Of a stretch of DNA of 25,870 bases, positions 1 to 10,700 are shown in pieces. The notes beneath the pieces were generated by a model. That model did not search any database, was not told the DNA's origin, and worked only from the letters and a program-made list of their open reading frames with translations. The DNA is from Saccoglossus kowalevskii (lineage: Eukaryota; Hemichordata; Enteropneusta; Harrimaniidae), in NCBI RefSeq assembly GCF_000003605.2, contig NW_003130854.1, positions 873,865 through 899,734 on the forward strand, read 5' to 3'. A program made the position numbers and the translations under genes. Within the stretch, counting starts at the first letter, position 1. Every line of letters begins with the position of its first letter.

Positions 1-937
1 CCACATACGGCTCAACACTGGACGGTCAATGTGCGTGGTCCCACACAGTTAGCGACGACTAGTGCGACGTAAACAGCCGACTCTCTCTCTCTCTCTCCAA
101 CGTTTCCTGTATTGACCTTGCTAATATCAACTGCAGATATCCGCTCGTCACGTGCGTACATTCGCCATACAGTAGTTGACCTAGAGAAACGTAGACCCGA
201 CAGCAAGTTCCAATCTGAACCCCGGCGTCTACAGCGTGCCCAAGTAAATCCTGCAGAAACTTGACACTACGAAGTTACGACCACTCAGTGCGCCGACCAC
301 CACACCTCAGCTAGGTTGTCTGAAGGCGATTATGAAAAATAACATTCACAGCAAAACAGCCTGCATAAGCGTAGTACACGAAATGGCCTCCAATAATCAA
401 ATTCCCTGACTGCAAAGCTTCAGTCAACAAACCGGTTAATACCTACAGTTGAACACCACCCTTTAAAAGTCAACAAATTTACATTACTCACTTGTCAGTT
501 ACAACACAATGCGTTTCACACGACTTGCACAGGCTGCAGTTTATAACTTGATAACTGCCTGCAACGCATGGCTGTGATGGCAAACCACTACCTTCCGCAC
601 ATGATATTTAGTGTGCTCACTCGTCGCTGGTCCCCTGGCAAGTGACTAGGCAAAAGTCAGTCTTTCCTGCCTTGATGTACAAGTTCAGGTGGCCATTTGC
701 TCAGCCAATCAAATTACACTACTGCTCCACCAGGTGCTATTTAACTTAGCACAAGAACTCCTGCCACCAAAATGTGACATTATCACAATGTTTGATATCA
801 ATCTGTGCTTGATCACATATTTTCACATAGTTTTAAATATAGCTCTAATCAATAAGGTGTCTTTATATGGCTGTTACTGTAACTGACAATTAGATGTTCA
901 CCTGGCATCATAAAATTAAGGTTATTTGTGGTTTAGT
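1..937. other. No assignable gene; (CT)n microsatellite at 81-98
   Basis: The first 700 bases are less AT-rich than the rest. They contain only short ORFs with no recognisable domain or convincing splice pair. A pure CT dinucleotide run occupies 81-98. The plus-strand ORF at 689-886 has random-looking composition and no known motif. I see nothing else that can be called. Confidence 0.5.
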
Positions 938-1241
938 TTATAGATCTTTTGATATTTCAGTACTTTCGTTGCTACCATAGCTTGAAAGAGTTTGACGTCC
1001 AGACTGCAGTAGTTCATGTTCCTCGGACCAGCCGTTACCACTGTGGGTTCGTCGTCTGTTGCTGCGTCTCCTTCTCACATTTGTCTCATTATTCAAGTGG
1101 CCATGTACATGACTTGAAGATTCCTCACTTTCATTCCATGTTTCCCATTCGTCATGAAGTAATACACACTGCCCACCATATATACTACACTGTCGACTCA
1201 GATACATCATGTCCCAGTAGAAGTTGGTGAATTCATAACTA
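938..1241 (-). CDS. Possible terminal exon of an unknown gene, arginine/serine-rich tail
   Basis: On the minus strand a pyrimidine-rich tract ending in TTTTAG precedes position 1241, and an open frame runs from there to a TAA at 938-940. The reading would enter in phase 2. The predicted peptide of about 100 residues has an aromatic/acidic first half (tryptophans, two cysteines in SRQCSIYGGQC, WETWNESEESSS). A basic stretch VRRRRSNRRRTHSG follows, then a Ser/Glu-rich end. The absence of stops and the polar low-complexity composition resemble a cytoplasmic or nuclear tail. I recognise no family, saw no upstream exon, and no canonical AATAAA follows closely. It may be a chance ORF. The open frame continues upstream to about 1378, but without an ATG at that end. 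Confidence 0.25.
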
Positions 1242-2020
1242 AAATAAAATGTTACACAGGAAAGAACATTTAAATTCATATCATCCTTACATTTGTTAAT
1301 TGTATCTAGTCTCAACTCAACTTTGATTGAAGAGTGAATGCTGCGCACAATCAATGAATGCAGGAAATACAATCGCAAAATGATTGGAAAATGTTTTTCA
1401 TATTATCGAAATCTAGGTTTAAGGGTTAACTTGCATGAATATAATAACGTTAACAGCCAAAGACGTGTTAGTAATAATAAAGTGGAGTGACTTCTAAAGA
1501 GTGAATGTTTTTGCAAACTTCGTATACTTCCGGCTTTAGTTATAAACTGTTTACCAGGTCAACAGCCGAAATCATGTTGTTTGTTTTTTGAGCAGTTAAA
1601 GTAACACACTACAACACAACATTACGTGAGACAGTAAGCGGTACTTTAGTCATTTGTGTAGGAGAGTGTCTGTGTGCCTCACCATAGCTTATCTTTCTAT
1701 CATATATGATTTGTTGGCAAATGTAGGTTTTAGTAGTGAACGTTTTGTCTGTCTGAAGAAGTGGCCCATAACACTTTTATTTAAAATACATAGTATTGAA
1801 TCATTTCAATTTAATAAGCAAATTGGAGAATCTAAAATTAATCTGCAAACCATTCGATTTGCATAAAACTGAAATATTAACAAGACTTGCCCTTGGTTAA
1901 TTAATACCAATAATAGTTGAGCCCTTAGTAAATACGAGTAACAAAGTGTTGTCTTTACCTTAGAGCGATTGTGATGGTCATTCCCAGAATACCCACAACG
2001 TGACCGAAAACTAGAAAGTT
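1242..2020. other. Intergenic, no feature seen
   Basis: AT-rich sequence between the possible exon at 938-1241 and the poly(A) site of the minus-strand membrane-protein gene. Short plus-strand ORFs, such as that at 1654-1866, show no domain and no splice context. Confidence 0.4.
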
Positions 2021-2026
2021 TTTATT
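2021..2026 (-). terminator. AATAAA polyadenylation signal for the minus-strand gene at 2162-2620
   Basis: TTTATT on the plus strand reads AATAAA on the minus strand, about 135 bases past the TGA of the membrane-protein ORF. The minus-strand sequence beyond it is GT-rich, as expected for a cleavage/polyadenylation downstream element. This supports the ORF being transcribed and being the last or only exon. Confidence 0.5.
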
Positions 2027-2161
2027 AGTCACAAACCAGTGTCAGTGTGATATCAACAGTCATAATGATAAACTCTGCGAGATTTGTTAAACTGGCAAAT
2101 AAGTATATGCAGACAGAGAGGTATCCAACGTTGCAACGATCACTCCCATGGTTCACCCGTG

Positions 2162-2620
2162 TCAGTGGACGTTCTCGTTTGCAGTGACGAGCAGTATGAA
2201 CCAGAAGAATAGGCCAATTGGCATAACAATATATCTTAGTGTGTGGTTCAATACGAATATAACAATGTAGTATATTATCACTCTCAGCATGAGAAGAAAC
2301 ATTTTAAAGTAACAATTCCGTGAGCAAACGACGCGGAAGATCCAGAAGATCTTTGAACACGCAATGCCGCCGTAACCCGTGGCTCCACCGGTCATGCTGG
2401 ATACATATAGACAAATTGTGATTAAAACAATCAGGATCGAGGAGACAGGCTCTGCAACTATTGTAGCTGCCATTCTCGCCACTGGGTCATCAAATGTACA
2501 TGTTGTATTCGGCTTATTGTATCGATGCAAGCAGACGAACTTTATAATTAATAGGCTGGCAGTAAGTCCGACTGAAATCGGCAACATGACCACGATAAAA
2601 TGTCGTGTGCACCAACACAT
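2162..2620 (-). CDS. Small four-helix membrane protein, family unknown (152 aa)
   Basis: An uninterrupted ORF with a true ATG at 2620-2618 and an A at -3, ending in TGA at 2164-2162. Four hydrophobic segments are obvious at about residues 8-30, 59-80, 107-126 and 129-147. A polar loop between the first two carries an N-glycosylation sequon (NTT, 38-40) and cysteines, and a Gly/Tyr-rich stretch (GGATGYGG) follows helix 2. Cysteines cluster at the N-terminus (MCWC) and between helices 2 and 3 (ACSK, VCSRNC). The size and four-helix layout recall tetraspan families such as claudin/MARVEL, but I see no signature (for example no W-GLW-C-C), so no family is assigned. An in-frame TGA lies upstream, so the start is plausible without an upstream coding exon. 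The poly(A) signal at 2026-2021 supports a real transcript. Overlapping plus-strand ORFs here are shadows. Confidence 0.5.
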   Translation of the reverse strand: MCWCTRHFIVVMLPISVGLTASLLIIKFVCLHRYNKPNTTCTFDDPVARMAATIVAEPVSSILIVLITICLYVSSMTGGATGYGGIACSKIFWIFRVVCSRNCYFKMFLLMLRVIIYYIVIFVLNHTLRYIVMPIGLFFWFILLVTANENVH

Positions 2621-4152
2621 TTTAGCGCATAGACTTACAATATTTGTTTCTTGTAAAAAATCACAAGACTGAATGACTCATCTGCGTTCCACGAATTGGC
2701 TTAATGTGTGCAGAAATCAGCAACGTGTCTAAGGCTATTGTTATAAACAAACTTACAACAAACCGAAAACCACCATATCGACAGCATACCATAAATCTCG
2801 TTCACATAAAGACCTGTGTAAACATGTCATCCTAAATAAAAGGTCAATAAACTGACCTGCAATACATGAAGCCGTCAATGCTAATTACCTACGACCGTTG
2901 AATTCGTACTCTGAATAATATCACAAAGATCATTGGGACAATAGTGTTACGTGAGATACACACTGTCGTGATAGCAGTGCTGATATCAAGCTCGAATATA
3001 ATAAATTAAGATAACAATGTATCGTCCGTTGGTAATAATGTGTGAAATCCATGAATTTGACAGAAACCGTTTAAACAGAAATAATTGTGTCTGTATTTTG
3101 TTTGTTGGAGATCTCAATCGATGTGATGAGTGTGAATGAATCGATGTGACGAGTGTGAATGCTGTACAAGTGCAGTAAGCAATACACTGGTCTAATTATA
3201 GCTATGACACAATTACGTCAACAACTTTGTTACTTCCTTAACCTTTGCATAACGACGGACAATACATGGGAACTAGAAACCATGGTTACAAACAGCACAA
3301 GACGAATGTAAACGTGCACACACTAAAGTGTGGATTGATTGGCAAGCTACCTAGCGGAAGTTTCTGAAAATATAACTAGCACATGGTAGATTAAGAGGAG
3401 CCCTCTCGTAAAAATGCAGTGCACGTTATCGTGTGAACACCGATTCTTGTAAAATGTGTGAGACTGGACCGTGACGTGCGATATTGCTGATGTCAACATT
3501 AATGAAATGGAATTGTGGTCGAAACGTGTGGTTTGTTAACGTTAAACTGTATGCCTCGATTGCAAACAACAAGACTGCCGGCCATTCACGAATACGTCGG
3601 GCTGTGTCAATGTCATTCAAGGTCGTAATTTAACATTTTATTATGCTCAATGGGTCGACTCAATACAATTTGAGTCACTTCAATAAAAAATATGTGCGAC
3701 CAGTAATACTCTTTGTCACAACTCAGATCATTCGATTCCCATTTCAGGGTATGAATGTTTACTAATTTGGTGGCGATGATTTTGGTAAACAGTTGACCAA
3801 GGGGTCGTGAAGTTAAGTCAAATATTAACACAGACACCAAATAATATTCAAATTTCTACAATCTCGTTTGTGAGTTCTTAAAGTGGGACACAATTCTAGA
3901 ATTATATTTATGCTCTCCGATGCCTGGATAAAGTTTAATTAAAAAAATAGGTCTTGTTCTTTTTATTGCTTCATATAATGGGTTTGAAAATTGGTTAATA
4001 AGTTAGTGGCAAACCGCTGCTCTCCGTGGCGAGATCTAGCCGTAGAGGGCTAAACTGTGACGTCATTTCTGAACAATTGCGTTATACGTATATTGCGTAT
4101 ACGCTGACAGTATCCCGGGACAGTATCTGCTCTCCACAAAGCACTTGTTCTG
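2621..4152. other. Intergenic; one short tandem duplication at 3116-3161, otherwise nothing clear
   Basis: Two adjacent minus-strand ORFs (3426-3620 and 3613-3840) overlap slightly in different frames. They give uncharacterised peptides with no domain I recognise, and no splice sites join them. They may be remnants of an old element. No promoter was identified for the flanking genes; a TTTATAA-like string on the minus strand near 2740 is a weak candidate. Confidence 0.4.
3116..3161. repeat. 23-nt direct tandem duplication
   Basis: Two adjacent 23-base units (3116-3138 and 3139-3161) sharing the core CGATGTGAYGAGTGTGAATG differ at one position. This is a simple recent tandem duplication in intergenic DNA. 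Confidence 0.85.
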
Positions 4153-4584
4153 ATGAAAAACTTCAGCGTTAGCAAATATGAAAATAAAATTAATAAAACA
4201 AAATTTGACATGTATGGTCTAACAGTTAAAAAGCCATGCCAGTTTGAGCCAATGTACTGTGCAGGTGATGACAGAAAATGTTTGGCGGAAAGTGAAGGTT
4301 CAGGTGATGAATCGGAAGCCAGTGTTTATGTGGACAGACTGAAATGCAGAGAATGGTGTTTCTGTCAATGTCCAGTTGATGCCAACTGTCTGGTGTGCAT
4401 TTGTTGCAAAGGAATATCGGGGATTAGATTTGTTCGTGGTCTGAATCGTGTCATAACCACTTTTCGTATCATGGCTGGTATCAGTCACGATTATCATTCG
4501 GTTCATGTTGCTTCCGTTTTGGATAGGCCAGGTCATTTTCAACCAATAATTATATTACCGTTACTCAATTGCATTGTCGTCTAA
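4153..4584 (+). CDS. P2X7 C-terminal-type zinc-binding domain ORF (143 aa)
   Basis: The ORF starts at ATG 4153. The segment PCQFEP (about residues 28-33), an acidic spacer, then DRLKCREWCFCQC (61-73) and CICC (82-85) follow the layout of the cysteine-rich intracellular domain of the P2X7 receptor. In that family a W-C-x-C near one end and a C-x-C-C further on help bind zinc. The same domain without a channel is common as a stand-alone ORF in invertebrate genomes and transposons. No channel-forming P2X ectodomain or transmembrane segment is present, so this is not an ATP receptor. The residues after about 90 do not resemble the rest of the domain and may be frameshifted or unrelated, so the copy is probably decaying. 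The similarity is from recalled family pattern and is not a computed match. Confidence 0.5.
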   Translation: MKNFSVSKYENKINKTKFDMYGLTVKKPCQFEPMYCAGDDRKCLAESEGSGDESEASVYVDRLKCREWCFCQCPVDANCLVCICCKGISGIRFVRGLNRVITTFRIMAGISHDYHSVHVASVLDRPGHFQPIIILPLLNCIVV

Positions 4585-5166
4585 TTATCATTTCCGTTTT
4601 ATTAAATACATCCATGCAATTCAGTCGACCTAAGAAATGGACGCCAAGAGAAATAATCAATTGTCATGTACGTGACGATGTGTGAAATGAATTAGTTCGC
4701 AACCAAGGTGTGCTAAAATCGGGTCTGACTCGCGTACTTCTAGTACATGGTGTTGCTGGGAAGAAAAAAACAACTATCGTATTATTTATTTACGAATAGC
4801 GAGAAGAGATATATCATGTACATTGCTATTACATGTATACACTTCAGAACTACAAGCAAAATAAAATGCTGGTTTAGAATACAGGGATGGTGGTCACTGT
4901 TTTTTTTGTTTTTTTTGTGACCAGTATTTCTCTTTCTTTCACTTGTTTGTTCGTTGTATATTAATGTTGCTTAATAAATAAAAACACAGGGGTGAAAAAT
5001 TACCAAGAAAAACACTTGCATTCACATTTGTTATTGAGAGTACTATTACTTGTGATTCAATGGTTGTCGGACCATACCACACGCTAGACAACATTCAAAC
5101 AGCATTGTTGCACCAATCAAAGATGTGTGAAAGTATGCCCATTGGTTTTAATCTGAGCCAGGCCGT

Positions 5167-5168
<2 letters not shown>

Positions 5169-5211
<43 letters not shown>

Positions 5212-5242
5212 GGGGGGGGGGGTTGGGGTTCAGTCGAACCCC
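5169..5242. repeat. T42-G12 homopolymer run followed by a perfect 7-bp hairpin
   Basis: A run of 42 T (5169-5210) is followed directly by 12 G (5211-5222). After TT comes GGGGTTC-AGTC-GAACCCC (5225-5242), a perfect 7-bp stem with a 4-nt loop. Read on the minus strand this is a C-run and then an A-run, as at the tail of a retroposed element. Assembly accuracy in such a run is doubtful. Confidence 0.8.
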
Positions 5243-5560
5243 CTACATTTTGGAAGTGAATTGATTTGTGATCGTAGATTAGAACATAATAAAACAAACA
5301 GTATTAATTAAAATAATTATCATCGTTTAAACTATCAGACGCAGCCGAAATTGCATAGTAATGAGCATTTTTGTGGCAACGAGCTTCACATGTCTCAGCT
5401 CAACATCAGCAAATAAAAAAAAAGTTGTTATAAATTGGCAAGCTTTTATTCTGTGATTCCGCGATGGTGTAACGAAGATCGCGTTCAAGCAGCTGATGAT
5501 AAATATTAAAACAACATTGAAACAATAATGTAATGGCGGTCACTCTCTGAAGGATGTGGT

Positions 5561-5576
5561 GGTCCTGAATAGGGCC
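5561..5576 (-). promoter_or_regulatory. Histone-mRNA-like 3' stem-loop
   Basis: On the minus strand the sequence reads GGCCCTATTCAGGACC, flanked by AAAC before it and ACCACA after it. Metazoan replication-dependent histone mRNAs end in a 6-bp stem and 4-nt loop of the form GGYYCT-TTTC-AGRRCC, followed by ACCA and a purine-rich downstream element. Here a purine-rich CAGAGAG follows about 15 bases on. One stem pair is a C-A mismatch. No histone reading frame lies upstream on the minus strand, so this would be an orphan or relic signal, or coincidence. Confidence 0.35.
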
Positions 5577-7730
5577 GTTTGTCTTGTGCTAGTGTTCGCT
5601 CAGTTATTAAAGTGTGGGGATCGAACGGGGTTGACACGACAACACAACACTGTACTTTTCTAGTTTGGTTCATTAGTTTTGTATTTTTCAAGTTAATGAT
5701 GGCATATATACTGTTTTGTTGCAAGTGTTTTGTTTCAAGAATAAAAAATAGTTGTCAGCAAGAATGGCATGTCTCAATTTCACAATCATCCAGGCTGTGT
5801 ACTTTCGGAAAAATCAAAGTAGTACTTTAACCTGGGAGATTTATTGGCAAGCAATTATAGACTAAAATATATATTGACGAGTTTTTCGCTGTTTTGGTCA
5901 TAAACATAATAATAAATACGTTTGAATTTAGCTTGGTAGAAAATGAAATTCACTTTTTATATGTCCATTTTATAATGATCTGAGGGCCGATCTCTTGTCA
6001 ATAACCCTATGCAATTATGCAAATACTGACAGTCCGGGCTTACTTCGTTGCTACACAAAATGACACATCATTTATCAACTAGCTCTGTATTTTTCAAAAG
6101 TTTTCAAGCGACGAGATGAATATGAATCCAGCTTTACTTAGTACCATGTTTTTAAAACGTGCTATTCACTTTTCTACCAATTACATTTTCTACGATGGAC
6201 TGAGGCCCAGTACCGAAATAAAATTACATAATACAAAATTGACTAATACTAAAATGAATAATTCTAGACAGATTTCGAGATGAAATTGTGTCCCTTTTAT
6301 GTGCGCAAACATCTGCGAAGAGCGAAAAAATCGTTACATTCTACCTTAAAATGCTTAGACAATAATGCTAAGATACGTATAATCTTGTCTTTTTTTGTGT
6401 ACAACATTTCGCCGTAGTGTATCTAGCGTGTGGGTGTGTTTGTCTGTGGGTGGCTCAGGACCACTTCTCTGAAATGGTTAAATAGTTCAAAGATGTTATG
6501 TGAAATAACTTACCAACGTAATACAAAGTAAACCAATTGAATTTAAAACCGAGAATATAAAAATCTCTGTAACAGAGCTCAGACACTTTTTGAATATTCA
6601 CACGTTTCACATCAAATATATTATTGTTGTTTTCGAACCCTCTATTCAAAAGTGCTGGCTACGGTCCTGTGAGCCCACTACAACAACTACAACACGATTT
6701 ATTTCTTGTGTTGAAAATATTGTAAAGTCACGTACGTAGAATCATGGCTAAGCTCCTATTAAATGTCATGGTAGAAGTGCAGCGAATTCAGTGTATTCAC
6801 AACAGCTGATTTGGGTAGTTGTTATATTTGGAAATCAACTTGTGTGATGAAAAATCCATTACGAAGCCAATTCGAAATATGCTGAATGCTCTTAATTTAA
6901 GTCATTCGTAATTCATTCACGAGTCAAAAACTGTTTGGTTTTGTTATAAAAAAAAACGCCATGTAAATGGGTTGATTATTGATAGTGATACAAACAGATG
7001 ATTTCAATGTACAAGTTTCCCATAAAAAGGAAAGGCATATTTGTTGAGCGCCATAGCCTTTTTTCGTAGGTTATCATGGTTGTAAATTTTATAAACTTCG
7101 ACGACAAGAGGTACGTTTTTAGGCAAATGTGGCGTTGACGCAGGTCAAATGCATGACAGATGTACGGGTATCCATAATGCAGCCAATGAGTTCAAAAAAT
7201 ATAAATTCACGATCTGTACGAAATGCATTAACAAAATGTCCATAAAAAACGTAAATATAAAGAAACTATTTCTCATTGAGACTACTTAGACATAGTATTA
7301 TTAAATGTATTTATTTAAATTCCGGAAAATGTGACGCCACGCATGTATGCGCCATATTGAATATCTCAGAAAAGAATCTTTCCATGGAGACGCCTTGTAC
7401 ATAATATATTCTCAAAAATTCTCTCCTCGAATCCATGAACCCGTGTTCTTTAGTAGCTCAATTGGTTGCTATTTCAATAAAATACTGGCCAATTTAAATA
7501 AAGGAAACATAATTATTGATAGCAATCAGCTGTATATAAACCAACAATAGTTTAGATTAGAATGTCGATTCAGACAATCTTTTTCATGAAAATCAAACAT
7601 GCAAGAACGTTAAGAATGTATAAATTCAGAGTACAAGTTTGTAACCATTTGTGACCACATTCACTTATATTAATATATATATGTATAAGCCATTAAAACC
7701 ATCTTTCAGTTTATATTAGTATGTATTCCA

Positions 7731-7746
7731 TCAGTTGGCTGGACGA
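7731..7746 (-). CDS. Terminal coding exon of the VWD gene (SRPAN, stop)
   Basis: A very strong acceptor, TTTTTTCTTTGTTATTTGTAG, is followed on the minus strand by a base that completes AGT (Ser), then RPAN and TGA. The phase matches the exit of the VWD exon, and the summed coding length becomes a multiple of three. The protein would end right after the VWD domain. The 3'UTR continues to lower coordinates, with only variant poly(A) hexamers seen nearby. Confidence 0.55.
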
Positions 7747-10700
7747 CTACAAATAACAAAGAAAAAACGGCACGTCGTTATTAAAATACAATAATTATTA
7801 TACTTATATGCGTTTCAAATACACTGATAACTTTGTAAGGGTAAGGGATTACGATATCGAATGACTTACCTATCAGGTATCTCCCAACTGTTTCCAAATT
7901 CCTCCACATCATCAACCAATTCTAAACCACGTCTTGTAATCTTCTGGAAGTCGTCATCGGGATCGTCATTTGCGTTGCCCAGTAAACCACACACTTTGCC
8001 ATCGTAACGTTTGTCAATTGCTATGCTGACATGCCCATCATCATTGAACCAAACAGTGAACTCACCATCCTTGTCAATTTTCAAGTTTGGTCCGTCGTGT
8101 TCAATAGTAACACCCCTAGTGCTGTCATTCCATTGTCGCAATTCAGACATGTGAAGTGTATGCGTTCTATTTATCTACAATAACATAAATGTGTTGACAC
8201 ATACTTGCTGAAAAAAGCGATTATTCAGTTATGCACTATAGCTTTTTACACAGTTTATTTAAGTACGAAGACGCATGGTATCATTGTGATTGCTTTCCTA
8301 GAGCGAATTTACTGAATGAATTTTTTTGTGAAATTACTATATGTACATTAATCCAGTAGCTTAGTGACTGAGTATTCGTACTCACCAACACACATCTTCC
8401 TTCTAGGAGATCAATTCTAAATGAGCCCATGAGCTTGATATTCATAGTGACGTATATGCTCTTGGTGTACTTCACAACGTTGTTATTCTGTTGCTGTTTC
8501 AACCAATTGTCAATGACAATAGAGAAACGAGCACTTTCCAGCGGTCGACTACATTCCCTAATTAACGTGTAGGAACCGTTTACTCGGAATCGAAATTTTG
8601 TTTTGTCGAGGGTGTGAAAATTGAGATATCCAAATATACTGCTTTCTGCAATAATACAAATTCGTTTCAATTACAAACTTGTCAATTTTGTTTTGAAATC
8701 TATAAACAGCATGGCAAAACGAATGACTAAATGATAAATATGTAATTTACCTGATATGCTCTCACTATTTGTGATGAGGATAATGCAATACATCACACAT
8801 ATATTGAGCTCCTAATCAGTGACCTAAGGTTCAAGTATTGCTGATACAATAAGAACACTAACTTATATGTACATGAAGTATTAGTGAAATAAATTAAACG
8901 AACGCAAGTATATTCTCTTATATGCATTTGATATTTGTAACACAATATTTGGGTGGGTAGTTAAATATGTCTAAACAGAAAATAATAAGTGGGAATTATT
9001 TCAAATTATTACTTTCAAGTTTTACATAATTGACTCGGAATATACTCTCAAAGAAGCTGGCAATTCATTTGAATTGAATTAAATCACGTTATAGATTGTT
9101 TACGTTGAACCCAATTAGTATGAAAACAGGTTTAATCAAAATTTAGTCATCTTGTTGGCTTAAACAATGTCCGACACTAAAAGACGTGGTTGCAGAATGG
9201 CGAATATTTAAAAATTGGCATGTCGCTCAACATTTGTATATTTAAAAATATTATCAAATATCTATTGTTAGATTCTGAGTGTGATCGAATGTAGTACGTT
9301 TAATACACAGACATAATTAGTTTTAGAGGCATGATCATGCATATTAAGTAGCTAGTTTGCATATTAATTATCTCATTTTATTCTGGGTAACCCACATTTC
9401 AAAAAACGTCTGAGTGAAGTTATCTAAAATAAAGAATAGAAAATATCATCATGAAATGAATGAATCCGAGGTTCACCCAAGATACCTTCCTACCAACTGT
9501 CAATAATTGACGTAATAGGCAGAAGTAATACATAACATTGTTTGAAATTGAGAATTGAAAATAATGCCACGAAATGAACAAATGTGATATAGGTCTACCC
9601 AAAGTACCGATATACCAAGTATCGAAGCAACAGAACTAATAGTTTTCAAAAAAAGTTAAAAATTACAAAAAATAATTGATAAAAAAAAGAGAATTGAAAT
9701 TATTATAATGAAATGAACGAATCTGACACTATCAATATCAAGACTGCAGACCAACAATCACTTTATTAGTTTTAAAAAGGCGGCAGAAAAATGTCAGTAA
9801 CTTATTGCCGAATTCCATAATTTTTAAAGACATGATTGAAGATTTGGCACCGAGAAAAAATGAAATGAATTTATAAGTCAGTAAAAGAGAACATTTTCAA
9901 AATAGGGAAAGCAAATGTACTGTTTCACACTGTCGCGAAAGCCTCTGATGTAAACATCACGCGAATCGCCTGATCCATATACAAATGTAATGTGTATATG
10001 GTGTTTCGAACGACATATCTTGGAACTACAAGCGATGGTTAGGAAAATACTGTAAGAGTTCTCAGCAGACGAATGAACATAGAAAGGCAATGAATGCATC
10101 ACCAGAAGCTACTCTGACATTGAAACAGTGCCACCCAAAAACTAATGTAGAATTTAACTGGCCGTCGATATAACGAACGATCGCCAGTTTAAAATGGCCA
10201 TNNNNNNNNNNNNNNNNNNNNNNNNNNNNNNNNNNNNNNNNNNNNNNNNNNTTTTGCCCCGCTGTTAAAATATATCATTGAATATTTTAGTCTTATTATT
10301 AGTTACGCAGAACAAACATCGCGTCATTTAAGACGGCATATTTACGTTCATGGGGGAAGAAATGATATATTCAGCATATATACTATGATTTGGTAACGTT
10401 GATAGTTGAATGTATTTCATAATAAAACTTACGAGGGTGGGCACAACATTTGCAGTTAGTTGAGCATTTCTTTGGCAATTCGATTTCGCTTCCTTCACAA
10501 AATCGTGGTCTGCAACAGCCCCCAGCATCATGGCAATCGTGTGATTTCTTTAGACCCGTAGTATGATCTACAAAATAACATTCTAACAATAAAATACTAT
10601 TATTGACCAAAAAAAACAAACAATTTGTCCCCTCGCCAAATTACTCGCCATCGTTTTCATCTGAAAATACCGACACTAAACTGAGCAATAGAAACAGTGT

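Larger units (their letters stand above)
4585..7730. other. Intergenic and 3' flank of the VWD gene; no gene supported
   Basis: About 3 kb of AT-rich DNA. The listed ORFs here are short and lack domains. Notable structures inside are the T42/G12 run with a hairpin (5169-5242) and a histone-like 3' stem-loop (5561-5576, minus strand). Small ORFs at 5506-5830 and 6455-6649 were examined and not accepted as exons. Confidence 0.4.
8646..10432. other. Intron of the VWD gene, with tandem repeats and an assembly gap
   Basis: This intron lies between the last cysteine module and the VWD exons. No exon with matching phase was seen. It contains the diverged tandem repeats at 9429-9760 and 50 N at 10202-10251. 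Short minus-strand ORFs at 9420-9602 and 9878-10102 have no domain. Confidence 0.5.

Noticed and set aside
2379-2672. Plus-strand ORF of 97 codons
   Set aside because: Antisense shadow of the four-helix membrane protein, with no domain and no ATG context of note.
3426-3840. Two overlapping minus-strand ORFs that might be one frameshifted gene
   Set aside because: Joined reading shows no recognisable motif; kept only as a note in the intergenic entry.
5506-5830. Overlapping ORFs on both strands near the histone-like stem-loop, including a tRNA-like GTTCGATCCC on the minus strand
   Set aside because: No histone sequence could be read, and the T-arm stem does not pair, so neither a histone gene nor a tRNA is supported.
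6455-6649. Minus-strand ORF with a GTAAGT donor downstream
   Set aside because: No acceptor of matching phase, no domain, and the VWD gene already has a stop exon at 7731.
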